A DNA stretch of 5,635 bases. Origin: Chryseobacterium gleum. GTDB lineage: Bacteria > Bacteroidota > Bacteroidia > Flavobacteriales_D > Sanyastnellaceae. Made by a program: the position numbers and the translations under genes. The stretch spans positions 1 to 5,635 of the forward strand of contig CAMDFE010000116.1 in assembly GCA_945897395.1 (NCBI GenBank). Reading direction: 5' to 3'. Shown here piece by piece: positions 1 to 5,635 of the stretch (position 1 is its first letter; each line of letters starts with the position of its first letter). Below the pieces are notes generated by a model. The model did no database searches. It was not told where the DNA came from and saw only the letters and a program-made list of their open reading frames with translations.

Positions 1-10
1 AAAAACAAAT

Positions 11-1459
11 ATGGCTTACGAAGGCGATGAGTTGTTAGAAAACGTAACCTCGAAAGAGTACGAATTCGGATTTACAACCAACATAGAATCAGACAAGGCT
101 CCGGCTGGATTAAACGAAGATATTATTCGATTAATCTCGACGAAAAAGAATGAGCCACAATGGCTGCTCGACTGGCGTTTAGAGGCATTCGCGATTTTTC
201 AGAAAATGACTGAACCCGAATGGGCGCATGTGAAGTATGAAAAACCAAATCTTCAAGCCATCTCTTTTTACGCAGCTCCAAAGCAAAAAAAGGTGTTGAA
301 CAGTTTGGATGAAATGGATCCAGAGCTTCGAAAAACCATGGAAAAGCTTGGTATTTCCATTGAGGAACAAAAAAGATTGAGTGGTGTTGCGGTTGATTTC
401 GTAATGGACTCCGTTTCCGTTGCTACTTCATTCAAAGAAAAATTAGGCGAGCTCGGAATCATCTTTTGCAGCATCAGCGATGCTGTTCAAGAACATCCTG
501 AACTTATAAAGCAATACCTCGGAACAGTCGTTCCGCGCAACGATAACTACTACGCAGCATTGAATTCGGCTGTCTTCACAGACGGTTCTTTCTGCTACAT
601 TCCGAAAGGCGTTCGTTGCCCCATGGAGTTAAGCACCTACTTCCGAATTAACGAAGCGGGCACAGGTCAGTTCGAGCGCACGCTACTTATTGCCGACGAA
701 GAAAGCTACGTGAGTTATTTAGAGGGTTGCACCGCTCCCCAACGTGACGAAAATCAACTTCACGCTGCAGTTGTAGAACTTGTAGCCATGCGCGATGCTG
801 AAATAAAATACAGCACCGTTCAAAACTGGTACCCAGGAGATAAAGACGGAAAAGGTGGCATCTTCAACTTCGTTACCAAACGCGGAATGTGCGAAGGAAC
901 GAACTCTAAAATTTCTTGGACTCAAGTGGAAACAGGTAGCGCAATCACGTGGAAATATCCAAGTTGTATTTTGAAAGGCGACAACAGCGTGGGTGAATTT
1001 TATTCTGTTGCTGTAACGAATCACTTTCAACAAGCAGATACGGGAACGAAGATGATTCACATTGGAAAGAATACCAAGAGCACGATTATTTCAAAAGGTA
1101 TCTCTTCCGGACACAGTCAGAATTCTTACAGAGGATTGGTGCAAATTGGAAAGAACGCATCGAATGCGCGAAACTTTTCACAGTGCGATTCTCTTCTTAT
1201 GACCGACACAAGCGGCGCGCACACCTTCCCGTACATTGAGGTAAACAACAGCACAGCGAAAGTTGAGCACGAAGCTACCACTTCAAAAATTGGTGAAGAT
1301 CAAATCTTCTATTGTTTGCAGCGAGGTCTAGATCAAGAACAAGCAGTTAGCATGATTGTGAATGGTTACGCCAAAGATGTATTGAATAAACTACCCATGG
1401 AATTTGCGGTAGAAGCACAAAAATTACTTGCGATTTCTCTTGAGGGAAGCGTAGGATAA
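11..1459 (+). CDS. sufB: SufB, Fe-S cluster scaffold subunit of SufBCD
   Basis: SufB is the core scaffold of the cytoplasmic SufBC2D complex, where sulfur from SufE and iron are assembled into a cluster. The 482-residue protein is close to the family's usual length (E. coli SufB has 495). Residues 15-90 form the typical N-terminal region (GLNEDIIRLIS, then WRLEAF and EPEWAHVKYEKP), and the C-terminal beta-helix core follows. Cys240 in YLEGCTAP matches E. coli Cys254, the sulfur entry site. Cys392 in NFSQCDS matches Cys405, and Glu421 in VEHEATT matches Glu434, both implicated in cluster formation. The C-terminal RGLDQEQA helix region is intact. The ATG at 11 is preceded by A-rich sequence without a Shine-Dalgarno motif. 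The reading frame is open to the window edge, so an upstream start is not formally excluded, but the N-terminus fits the family. sufC follows after 11 nt. Confidence 0.97.
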   Translation: MAYEGDELLENVTSKEYEFGFTTNIESDKAPAGLNEDIIRLISTKKNEPQWLLDWRLEAFAIFQKMTEPEWAHVKYEKPNLQAISFYAAPKQKKVLNSLDEMDPELRKTMEKLGISIEEQKRLSGVAVDFVMDSVSVATSFKEKLGELGIIFCSISDAVQEHPELIKQYLGTVVPRNDNYYAALNSAVFTDGSFCYIPKGVRCPMELSTYFRINEAGTGQFERTLLIADEESYVSYLEGCTAPQRDENQLHAAVVELVAMRDAEIKYSTVQNWYPGDKDGKGGIFNFVTKRGMCEGTNSKISWTQVETGSAITWKYPSCILKGDNSVGEFYSVAVTNHFQQADTGTKMIHIGKNTKSTIISKGISSGHSQNSYRGLVQIGKNASNARNFSQCDSLLMTDTSGAHTFPYIEVNNSTAKVEHEATTSKIGEDQIFYCLQRGLDQEQAVSMIVNGYAKDVLNKLPMEFAVEAQKLLAISLEGSVG

Positions 1460-1470
1460 AAAAGATAATT

Positions 1471-2226
1471 ATGTTAAAGATTGAAAATTTACACGCACGC
1501 ATCGAAGAGAAAGAAATCTTAAAAGGACTTTCATTAACCATTGGTGAAGGAGAAGTGCACGCGATTATGGGTCCGAACGGATCTGGAAAAAGTACTCTTG
1601 CCTCTGTTCTTGCAGGAAGAGAAGACTACGAGGTAACCGAAGGAACAGTTACATTCAACACAAAAGATTTGTTAGATATGGCTGCTGAAGAGCGCGCAAG
1701 AGAAGGACTTTTCTTAGCGTTCCAATATCCGGTAGAAATTCCAGGAGTGAGCAATATGAATTTCCTGAAAGCTGCAGTTGGCGAGATTCGCAAGCACAGA
1801 GGACTTGAAGCGTTAACCGCAAAAGAATTCTTGCAATTGGTGAAAGAAAAATCTCAATTGGTTGAACTGGACGGTCAGCTTGCTAACCGCGCAGTGAATG
1901 AAGGATTTAGTGGTGGGGAGAAAAAGCGTAATGAAATATTTCAAATGGCTATGCTCAATCCATCGCTTTGCGTTCTTGACGAAACAGATAGCGGATTAGA
2001 CATTGATGCGTTACGAATTGTGTCTGAAGGTGTGAACACCATGCGCGATGGAAAACGTTCTTTTGTGATTATTACCCACTATCAACGTTTGTTAGATCAT
2101 ATTGTTCCAGACTTCGTACATGTCTTGTACAAAGGAAAAATAGTAAAAAGTGGAACCAAAGAATTGGCGTTAGAGTTGGAAGAAAAAGGTTACGACTGGT
2201 TAAAAGAAATGGAAGAAGCAAAATGA
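1471..2226 (+). CDS. sufC: SufC, ABC-type ATPase of SufBCD
   Basis: SufC is a soluble ABC ATPase that binds SufB and SufD and drives their conformational change during cluster assembly. It is not a membrane transporter subunit. The 251-residue length is typical. Visible motifs in order are Walker A GPNGSGKST (residues 34-42), Q-loop Gln85 in AFQYP, signature FSGGE (146-150) followed by KKRNEIFQM, Walker B with catalytic Glu in CVLDE (167-171), D-loop SGLD (174-177) and switch His203 in ITHYQR. The FSGGEKKRNEIFQ and DETDSGLDIDAL stretches separate SufC from transporter ATPases. The start at 1471 is preceded by an A-rich leader. The stop overlaps the sufD start as ATGA (2223-2226), which suggests translational coupling and matched amounts of the two partners. 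Confidence 0.98.
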   Translation: MLKIENLHARIEEKEILKGLSLTIGEGEVHAIMGPNGSGKSTLASVLAGREDYEVTEGTVTFNTKDLLDMAAEERAREGLFLAFQYPVEIPGVSNMNFLKAAVGEIRKHRGLEALTAKEFLQLVKEKSQLVELDGQLANRAVNEGFSGGEKKRNEIFQMAMLNPSLCVLDETDSGLDIDALRIVSEGVNTMRDGKRSFVIITHYQRLLDHIVPDFVHVLYKGKIVKSGTKELALELEEKGYDWLKEMEEAK

Positions 2227-3425
2227 GTATTGTAGCGGAACTAAAACCAACTAGCACATTCAGTTTCAAACCGAACAAACATTCGGTTGCTGATTTTCCT
2301 TTGCCTACAACTCGGGCAGAATCTTGGAGATACACCCGCATAGGTGCTATTGATTCTGCTTGGAAACAAGCTGAACGCGATGAGAACATGGTGGTGTTGG
2401 AAAACGGAATTCGAATTGAAAACGGATTCATTGCACTTCCTACAAGCCAAACCGAAGGTGTTTCCTTCACTGCAGGTAAGAATCTTTCGGTGGAACAACA
2501 AGCATTGGTTCTTTCATTATTAGCAAAAGAAAATAGAAGCGATGTGTTCGATGCAATTTCTGAAAACGCATCAAACGATCTTGTTCTGATTGAAATTCAA
2601 TCAGGAAAAATTATTGAAGAAGCCATCTCCATTGAAATAGAAAACGTTTTGAACGACAGCATGAGCGCACCTTATGTGTTCATTGTTTCAAAAGAAAATT
2701 CAATTGCGAAATTCACCATAGACTTTAAAGGAAAGACAGAGCGCTCTTTTCATCTAGTGCAATTATTCGCGCACGTTGAACAGTCGGCGCAACTTGAAAT
2801 TCATCAACTTCAAAACACTTCGAAAAATGAATGTGTGTTGTTGAGAGAATCTATTTCTCAAGCAGATAAAAGCGTTTTCAAAATCACCACTGTAACGGCT
2901 AGCGGAACATGGGTGCGCAACGAATTGAACATTCGAATTGAAGGTCAGCATTGTGAAACTTTCCTAAGCGGAGCCTACTTCCCGAAGCAAGATCAAGTGA
3001 TCGATAATCATACGTTTGTTGACCATCAGGTTGCGAATTGCTACAGCAATGAGCTGTACAAAGGCGTGTTGTTCGACAACGGAAAAGGGGTATTCAACGG
3101 AAAAGTTTATGTGCACATCGATGCGCAGAAAACGAACGCTTATCAGAGCAACGCGAACATTATGATGAGCGATAACGCCAGCATGTTCACGAAGCCTGAG
3201 TTGGAAATTTATGCCGACGATGTGAAATGCAGTCACGGATCAACTACCGGTCAATTCAACGAGGAAGCCCTGTTCTACTTGCGTGCAAGAGGACTGAGTG
3301 AAGAGTCTGCGAAGCGACTTTTGGTTTCAGCATTTACATCAGACGTGATGAATCGCATCTCCATTCCTAGTTGGAAGGAATACGTTCTTGCGACACTTAT
3401 TCAAAATGAAATAATAACCGAATAA
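2223..3425 (+). CDS. sufD: SufD, SufBCD scaffold subunit
   Basis: SufD is a SufB paralogue that pairs with SufB and SufC in the scaffold complex and helps with iron acquisition and cluster formation. The 400-residue protein starts with a divergent N-terminal domain, including RAESWRYTRIG (31-41), a form of the family's PxRxxExWRYT element. It ends in the conserved beta-helix core and C-terminal helices: DNHTFVDH (261-268), SNELYKGVL (275-283), GVFNGKVYV (289-297), DAQKTNAYQSN (300-310) and ADDVKCSHG (331-339). His338 corresponds to E. coli SufD His360, implicated at the SufB/SufD cluster site, and Cys336 to Cys358. The middle region (about 60-220) is much less conserved, as is usual for SufD. 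The ATG lies inside the end of sufC (4-nt overlap). The stop sits inside a short inverted repeat that precedes sufS. Confidence 0.97.
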   Translation: MSIVAELKPTSTFSFKPNKHSVADFPLPTTRAESWRYTRIGAIDSAWKQAERDENMVVLENGIRIENGFIALPTSQTEGVSFTAGKNLSVEQQALVLSLLAKENRSDVFDAISENASNDLVLIEIQSGKIIEEAISIEIENVLNDSMSAPYVFIVSKENSIAKFTIDFKGKTERSFHLVQLFAHVEQSAQLEIHQLQNTSKNECVLLRESISQADKSVFKITTVTASGTWVRNELNIRIEGQHCETFLSGAYFPKQDQVIDNHTFVDHQVANCYSNELYKGVLFDNGKGVFNGKVYVHIDAQKTNAYQSNANIMMSDNASMFTKPELEIYADDVKCSHGSTTGQFNEEALFYLRARGLSEESAKRLLVSAFTSDVMNRISIPSWKEYVLATLIQNEIITE

Positions 3426-3435
3426 TCATTCGGTT
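3416..3435 (+). other. Perfect inverted repeat spanning the sufD stop codon
   Basis: The arms AACCGAAT (3416-3423) and ATTCGGTT (3428-3435) are exact reverse complements around a 4-nt loop (AATC). In RNA they would form an 8-bp hairpin. The left arm covers the last codons of sufD and the first base of its stop; the right arm ends 7 nt before the sufS ATG. Only three Ts in a row occur at its 3' edge, so it does not look like a good intrinsic terminator. A role in mRNA processing, stability or in setting sufS translation is possible but is inference. A chance palindrome is also possible. Confidence 0.5.
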
Positions 3436-3442
3436 TCAAGAT

Positions 3443-4675
3443 ATGGACAACGATACCCTTCAACATAAAATGAAAGAATTGAGAAATCAATTCCCGACGT
3501 TGAATCAAACGGTGAATGGACGTCCACTTGTATACTTAGACAACGCCGCAACTACGCAGAAGCCTCAGCGTGTCATTGATTCCATTACGGAGTATTACAC
3601 GAAGTGGAACGCTAACATTCACAGGGGTGCGCATTATCTGGCGAATGCTTCCACTGAAAAATTCGAGGCTACTCGAACGGCCTTAGCGGAAATGCTTCAT
3701 GCCAATTTTCGTGAAGAAATCATCTTTACTCAAGGGAGTACAGATAGTGTGAATATGCTTTCAACCATTTTAGAAAATGACGTGGAAGAAGGCGATGAGA
3801 TCTGGGTAACAGAGATGGAGCATCACGCGAACTTCGTTCCGTGGCAAGTGTTGGCTCAAAAAAAGAAAGCCGTATTTCGATATGTGCCTATGACCGCATC
3901 AGGCGAATGGGATCTCGGTTACGCGAAAAAAGAATTGGGAAGCAAAGCGAAAATCGTTGCTTTCAATTATGTTTCGAACGCACTTGGAACTATTAATCCC
4001 GTTGATGAATTAGTGGCTCTTGCAAAGAACGCGGGGGCTTATGTAGTTGTAGACGGAGCGCAGGCTGTGTCACACTTCAACATAAATGTTCAAGAATTAG
4101 ATTTTGATTTTTTCTTGTTATCTGCTCACAAAATGTACGGTCCAACTGGACTTGGTGTTTTGTGGGGAAAGAAAGAATTGTTGGAAAAACTTCCTCCTTA
4201 TAGATACGGAGGTGAAATGATTAGCAAAGTGTCGGTCAGAGGAACCACCTTCAACGTGTTGCCTTTCAAATATGAATCTGGAACACCGAATATTGAAGCT
4301 GTTATTGCATTTAATGAATCCATTTCATTCTGCAATGAAGTTGGAAAAGAAGACATGCATGCGCATGAATGTTTATTGTTGAAGGTGGCAACGGCGCGAT
4401 TGAAAGAAATAGAAGGAATGATTGTTTACGCAGACCTTCCAAATAAAGTGGGTGTGTTGAGTTTTAACGTTGAAGGGATTCATTCTGCCGACATTGGAAC
4501 GTTGCTCGATCAGCAAGGAATTGCAGTAAGAACAGGACACCATTGCACTCAACCCCTTTGGGAAAAGCTCGGAACCACTGGGTCTGTGCGAGCATCTTTT
4601 GCGTTTTATAATACAATGGAAGAAGTAGAATTATTTATTGAAGCGCTGAAGAAAAGCGTGAATATGTTAAGATAA
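3443..4675 (+). CDS. sufS: SufS, group II cysteine desulfurase
   Basis: SufS is a PLP-dependent class V aminotransferase-fold enzyme. It converts L-cysteine to L-alanine and holds the sulfur as a persulfide for transfer to SufE. The length of 410 residues is normal (E. coli 406). YLDNAATTQKP (31-41) is the typical N-terminal signature. EMEHHAN (124-130) contains the His that stacks on PLP, and Asp204 with Gln207 in VVDGAQ contact the cofactor. Lys230 in SAHKMYGPTG is the Schiff-base lysine (E. coli Lys226). Cys368 in RTGHHCTQP is the catalytic persulfide cysteine (E. coli Cys364), and Arg383 in SVRASF binds the substrate carboxylate. The RTGHHC motif places it in the SufS/CsdA-type group rather than IscS/NifS. 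It begins 17 nt after sufD and its stop overlaps the sufE start by one base (TAATG). Confidence 0.97.
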   Translation: MDNDTLQHKMKELRNQFPTLNQTVNGRPLVYLDNAATTQKPQRVIDSITEYYTKWNANIHRGAHYLANASTEKFEATRTALAEMLHANFREEIIFTQGSTDSVNMLSTILENDVEEGDEIWVTEMEHHANFVPWQVLAQKKKAVFRYVPMTASGEWDLGYAKKELGSKAKIVAFNYVSNALGTINPVDELVALAKNAGAYVVVDGAQAVSHFNINVQELDFDFFLLSAHKMYGPTGLGVLWGKKELLEKLPPYRYGGEMISKVSVRGTTFNVLPFKYESGTPNIEAVIAFNESISFCNEVGKEDMHAHECLLLKVATARLKEIEGMIVYADLPNKVGVLSFNVEGIHSADIGTLLDQQGIAVRTGHHCTQPLWEKLGTTGSVRASFAFYNTMEEVELFIEALKKSVNMLR

Positions 4676-5103
4676 TGATAGAGCAAAAGCAACAAGAAAT
4701 CATACAGGAATTTGCCCTCTTCGAGGAGTGGATGCACAAGTATGAGCACATCATTGAATTGGGCAAAGAGATGAAGGGCTTGTCTGAAGAAGAAAAGAAA
4801 GACGACTTGCTTGTTGCTGGATGTCAATCGAAAGTTTGGCTCCAAGCATCGTTACAAGAAAACGGAACGGTAAAATTAGAAGCCGATAGCGACGCCATTA
4901 TTACACGCGGATTGGTAGCATTGGTCGTTGGCGTTTTCAACGAAGAAACGCCAGACGACATTTTAAAAGCCAACATTCACTTCATGAATGACATTGGTTT
5001 GGTTTCAAACTTAAGTCAGACAAGAAGCAACGGGCTTGCAGCAATGGTGAAACAAATCTTGTTGTATGCCACAGTTTTTCAAGCACAACAAAAAAGCAAT
5101 TAA
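4675..5103 (+). CDS. sufE: SufE, sulfur acceptor and activator of SufS
   Basis: SufE takes the persulfide sulfur from SufS, stimulates its turnover and passes the sulfur to SufB. The 142-residue protein matches family size (E. coli 138). Cys50 in LVAGCQSKVWL is the acceptor cysteine, equal to E. coli Cys51 in its GCQSQVW loop, and it is the only cysteine in the protein. SDAIITRGLVALVVGVFN (72-89) and the C-terminal LSQTRSNGLAAMV (113-125) are the other conserved family blocks. This is a true SufE fold and not the zinc-dependent SufU that replaces it in Firmicutes. The ATG overlaps the sufS stop by one base, so the ribosome can probably restart directly. This suits a pair that works as a complex. 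Confidence 0.97.
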   Translation: MIEQKQQEIIQEFALFEEWMHKYEHIIELGKEMKGLSEEEKKDDLLVAGCQSKVWLQASLQENGTVKLEADSDAIITRGLVALVVGVFNEETPDDILKANIHFMNDIGLVSNLSQTRSNGLAAMVKQILLYATVFQAQQKSN

Positions 5104-5105
5104 TT

Positions 5106-5417
5106 ATGGAGAAGGCCGCATTAACAGAAGCAATTATTGCCAAACTAAAAACCATTTTCGATCCGGAAATTCCGGTAGATATCTATGAGTTGGGATTGAT
5201 CTATGGGATTGATATTTCGGAAGACGCTGCTGTGAAAATTACCATGACCCTCACTTCGCCTTCTTGTCCGGTTGCTGAGACCTTACCTCCGGATGTAGAA
5301 GACAAAATCAAATCGGTTGAAGGGGTTGCAGATTGTAAAGTGAATATTACATGGGAGCCAACTTGGGACAAAAGCATGATGAGTCAAGAGGCTCAGCTTG
5401 AGCTTGGTTTTTTGTAA
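5106..5417 (+). CDS. MIP18/DUF59 family SUF-associated Fe-S assembly protein (SufT-like)
   Basis: This 103-residue protein is a single MIP18/DUF59 domain, the family that includes SufT, PaaD and eukaryotic CIA2. Members act in maturation or delivery of Fe-S clusters, but the exact role of the short Bacteroidota version is not settled. Visible motifs are FDPEIPVDIYELGLIY (18-33), the TLTSPSCPVAETLP stretch (48-61) with conserved Cys54, and VNITWEPTWDKSMMS (79-93). The C-terminus ELGFL is the normal end for this group, so the gene is complete. It starts 2 nt after the sufE stop and is almost certainly co-transcribed with the suf genes. That position supports a SUF role over a phenylacetate (PaaD) role. 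I give no symbol because sufT is usually used for longer DUF59 proteins. Confidence 0.92.
   Translation: MEKAALTEAIIAKLKTIFDPEIPVDIYELGLIYGIDISEDAAVKITMTLTSPSCPVAETLPPDVEDKIKSVEGVADCKVNITWEPTWDKSMMSQEAQLELGFL
5389..5413 (+). terminator. Candidate intrinsic terminator inside the 3' end of the DUF59 gene
   Basis: GCTCA (5391-5395) and TGAGC (5399-5403) form a 5-bp stem around a 3-nt loop. An A-T pair and a G-T wobble lengthen it to 5389-5405. An alternative pairing of CAAG (5385-5388) with CTTG (5403-5406) would bring the stem base to the T-run. Six Ts follow at 5408-5413. All of this lies in the last codons before the TAA at 5415. The stem is short and only moderately GC-rich, so it may be leaky. 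It fits the end of the suf transcript, because the next gene is functionally unrelated. Confidence 0.4.
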
Positions 5418-5430
5418 GTGATTAATTCTT

Positions 5431-5450
5431 GCGAAGCGTCTTACCTTCGC
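5431..5450. repeat. Short inverted repeat upstream of the lipoprotein gene
   Basis: GCGAAG (5431-5436) and CTTCGC (5445-5450) are exact reverse complements separated by 8 nt. The right arm overlaps the candidate -7 promoter element. It could be a small operator or simply chance. No T-run follows, so it is not a terminator. Confidence 0.35.
5442..5449 (+). promoter_or_regulatory. Candidate Bacteroidota -7 promoter element
   Basis: TACCTTCG matches the Bacteroidota primary sigma factor -7 consensus TAnnTTTG at five of its six fixed positions. It ends 4 nt before the ATG at 5454, so transcription would begin at or just inside the start codon, giving a leaderless or nearly leaderless mRNA. The -33 side is weak: the TTTG at 5411-5414 is 27 nt upstream, longer than the usual spacing of roughly 20, and the TTG at 5429-5431 is too close. 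The assignment therefore rests on the -7 match and its position. Confidence 0.35.
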
Positions 5451-5453
5451 CTC

Positions 5454-5635
5454 ATGATCGGTGCAAATTCATTTTACACACAAATTGCTGGAATAGCTCT
5501 ATTACTCTCCGCTGTTTCGTGCGCTACCGATCAGGAAAAAGCACGCGATTACAACAACAAAATTACAGTTGAATTAGAGACCTGTGGTGTGGCTATTTTT
5601 CAGTTGGAAGAACAGCTGGGTCAGCCGCAAAATCT
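5454..5635 (+). CDS. Putative lipoprotein, 3' end outside the window (partial)
   Basis: From the ATG at 5454 the frame stays open to the window end, giving 60 residues of an incomplete protein. The N-terminus looks like a lipoprotein signal peptide: a short polar start, the hydrophobic stretch IAGIALLLSAV (11-21) and Cys23 in SAVSC as the likely lipidation site. The -3 residue is Ala rather than the usual Leu, so the lipobox is not ideal. After the cysteine the chain is polar (ATDQEKARDYNN), as expected for an exported, membrane-anchored protein. I do not recognise the family. The ORF is in the same frame as the DUF59 gene and separated from it by one TAA. A GTG at 5418 is a possible earlier start, but it would put 12 residues including Cys and Arg ahead of the signal peptide, so ATG 5454 is preferred. 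It is probably not part of the suf operon. Confidence 0.6.
   Translation, partial: MIGANSFYTQIAGIALLLSAVSCATDQEKARDYNNKITVELETCGVAIFQLEEQLGQPQN

Noticed and set aside
1..10. Regulatory site or promoter for the suf operon upstream of sufB
   Set aside because: Only 10 A-rich bases precede the start, so nothing can be said about an IscR, Fur or other operator or about an upstream sufA.
719..1060. Antisense open frame of 113 codons inside sufB
   Set aside because: It is fully covered by the conserved SufB core, including Cys240, and has no leader or recognisable motif. It is a shadow frame.
1471..2226. SufC read as a membrane ABC transporter ATPase
   Set aside because: Its motifs match the SufC subfamily, its neighbours are SufB and SufD, and no permease gene is present.
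2072..2470. Antisense open frame of 132 codons across the sufC/sufD junction
   Set aside because: It lies opposite two strongly conserved genes, resembles no known family, and its composition is what a mirrored coding strand gives.
2964..3236. Antisense open frame of 90 codons inside sufD
   Set aside because: It is opposite the conserved SufD core and shows no independent evidence of coding.
5106..5635. Possible fused or broken gene: the DUF59 gene and the downstream ORF share one frame, separated by a single TAA
   Set aside because: The DUF59 protein ends at its normal C-terminus (ELGFL), and the next ORF starts with its own signal peptide. They are two genes and not one interrupted gene.
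1..5635. CRISPR array, mobile element, tRNA or rRNA gene, phage or defence genes
   Set aside because: I saw no repeat array, transposase, inverted terminal repeats or structural RNA. The window is almost completely filled by housekeeping Fe-S assembly genes.

Overview
The window is one compact block of an iron-sulfur cluster assembly (SUF) operon. All its genes lie on the + strand in the order sufB-sufC-sufD-sufS-sufE-(MIP18/DUF59 family gene), and the 5' part of an unrelated putative lipoprotein gene follows. The likely host is a member of the Bacteroidota, probably a Flavobacteriia-type organism. This is inferred from the gene order with a DUF59 gene directly after sufE, the protein sequences, the A-rich leaders without Shine-Dalgarno motifs, and a TAnnTTTG-like promoter element just before the last gene. 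Family or genus cannot be assigned.

Layout: sufB (11-1459), sufC (1471-2226) and sufD (2223-3425) encode the SufBCD scaffold complex. sufS (3443-4675) and sufE (4675-5103) encode the cysteine desulfurase and its sulfur-transfer partner. The small DUF59 gene (5106-5417) encodes a probable cluster-assembly or maturation factor. Spacing is very tight: sufC/sufD overlap by 4 nt (ATGA), sufS/sufE by 1 nt (TAATG), and sufE/DUF59 are 2 nt apart. The only wider gaps are 11 nt (sufB/sufC) and 17 nt (sufD/sufS), and the second carries a perfect 8-bp inverted repeat. The key catalytic residues are present in all six proteins, and I see no frameshift or truncation in any of them.

How they work together (family knowledge): SufS takes sulfur from cysteine as a persulfide on Cys368. 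SufE accepts it on Cys50 and passes it to SufB. The SufBCD complex builds a cluster at the SufB/SufD interface, driven by the SufC ATPase. The DUF59 protein probably helps deliver or mature clusters. No A-type carrier (SufA) and no regulator (IscR, SufR, Fur site) is visible, but only 10 nt upstream of sufB are included.

The operon seems to end at the DUF59 gene, whose last codons contain a hairpin followed by six Ts. A separate unit then starts with a candidate promoter element almost touching the ATG of the lipoprotein gene (5454 to beyond the window end). I found no undescribed system here. The items worth a second look are small regulatory structures at the gene junctions and the truncated lipoprotein gene.
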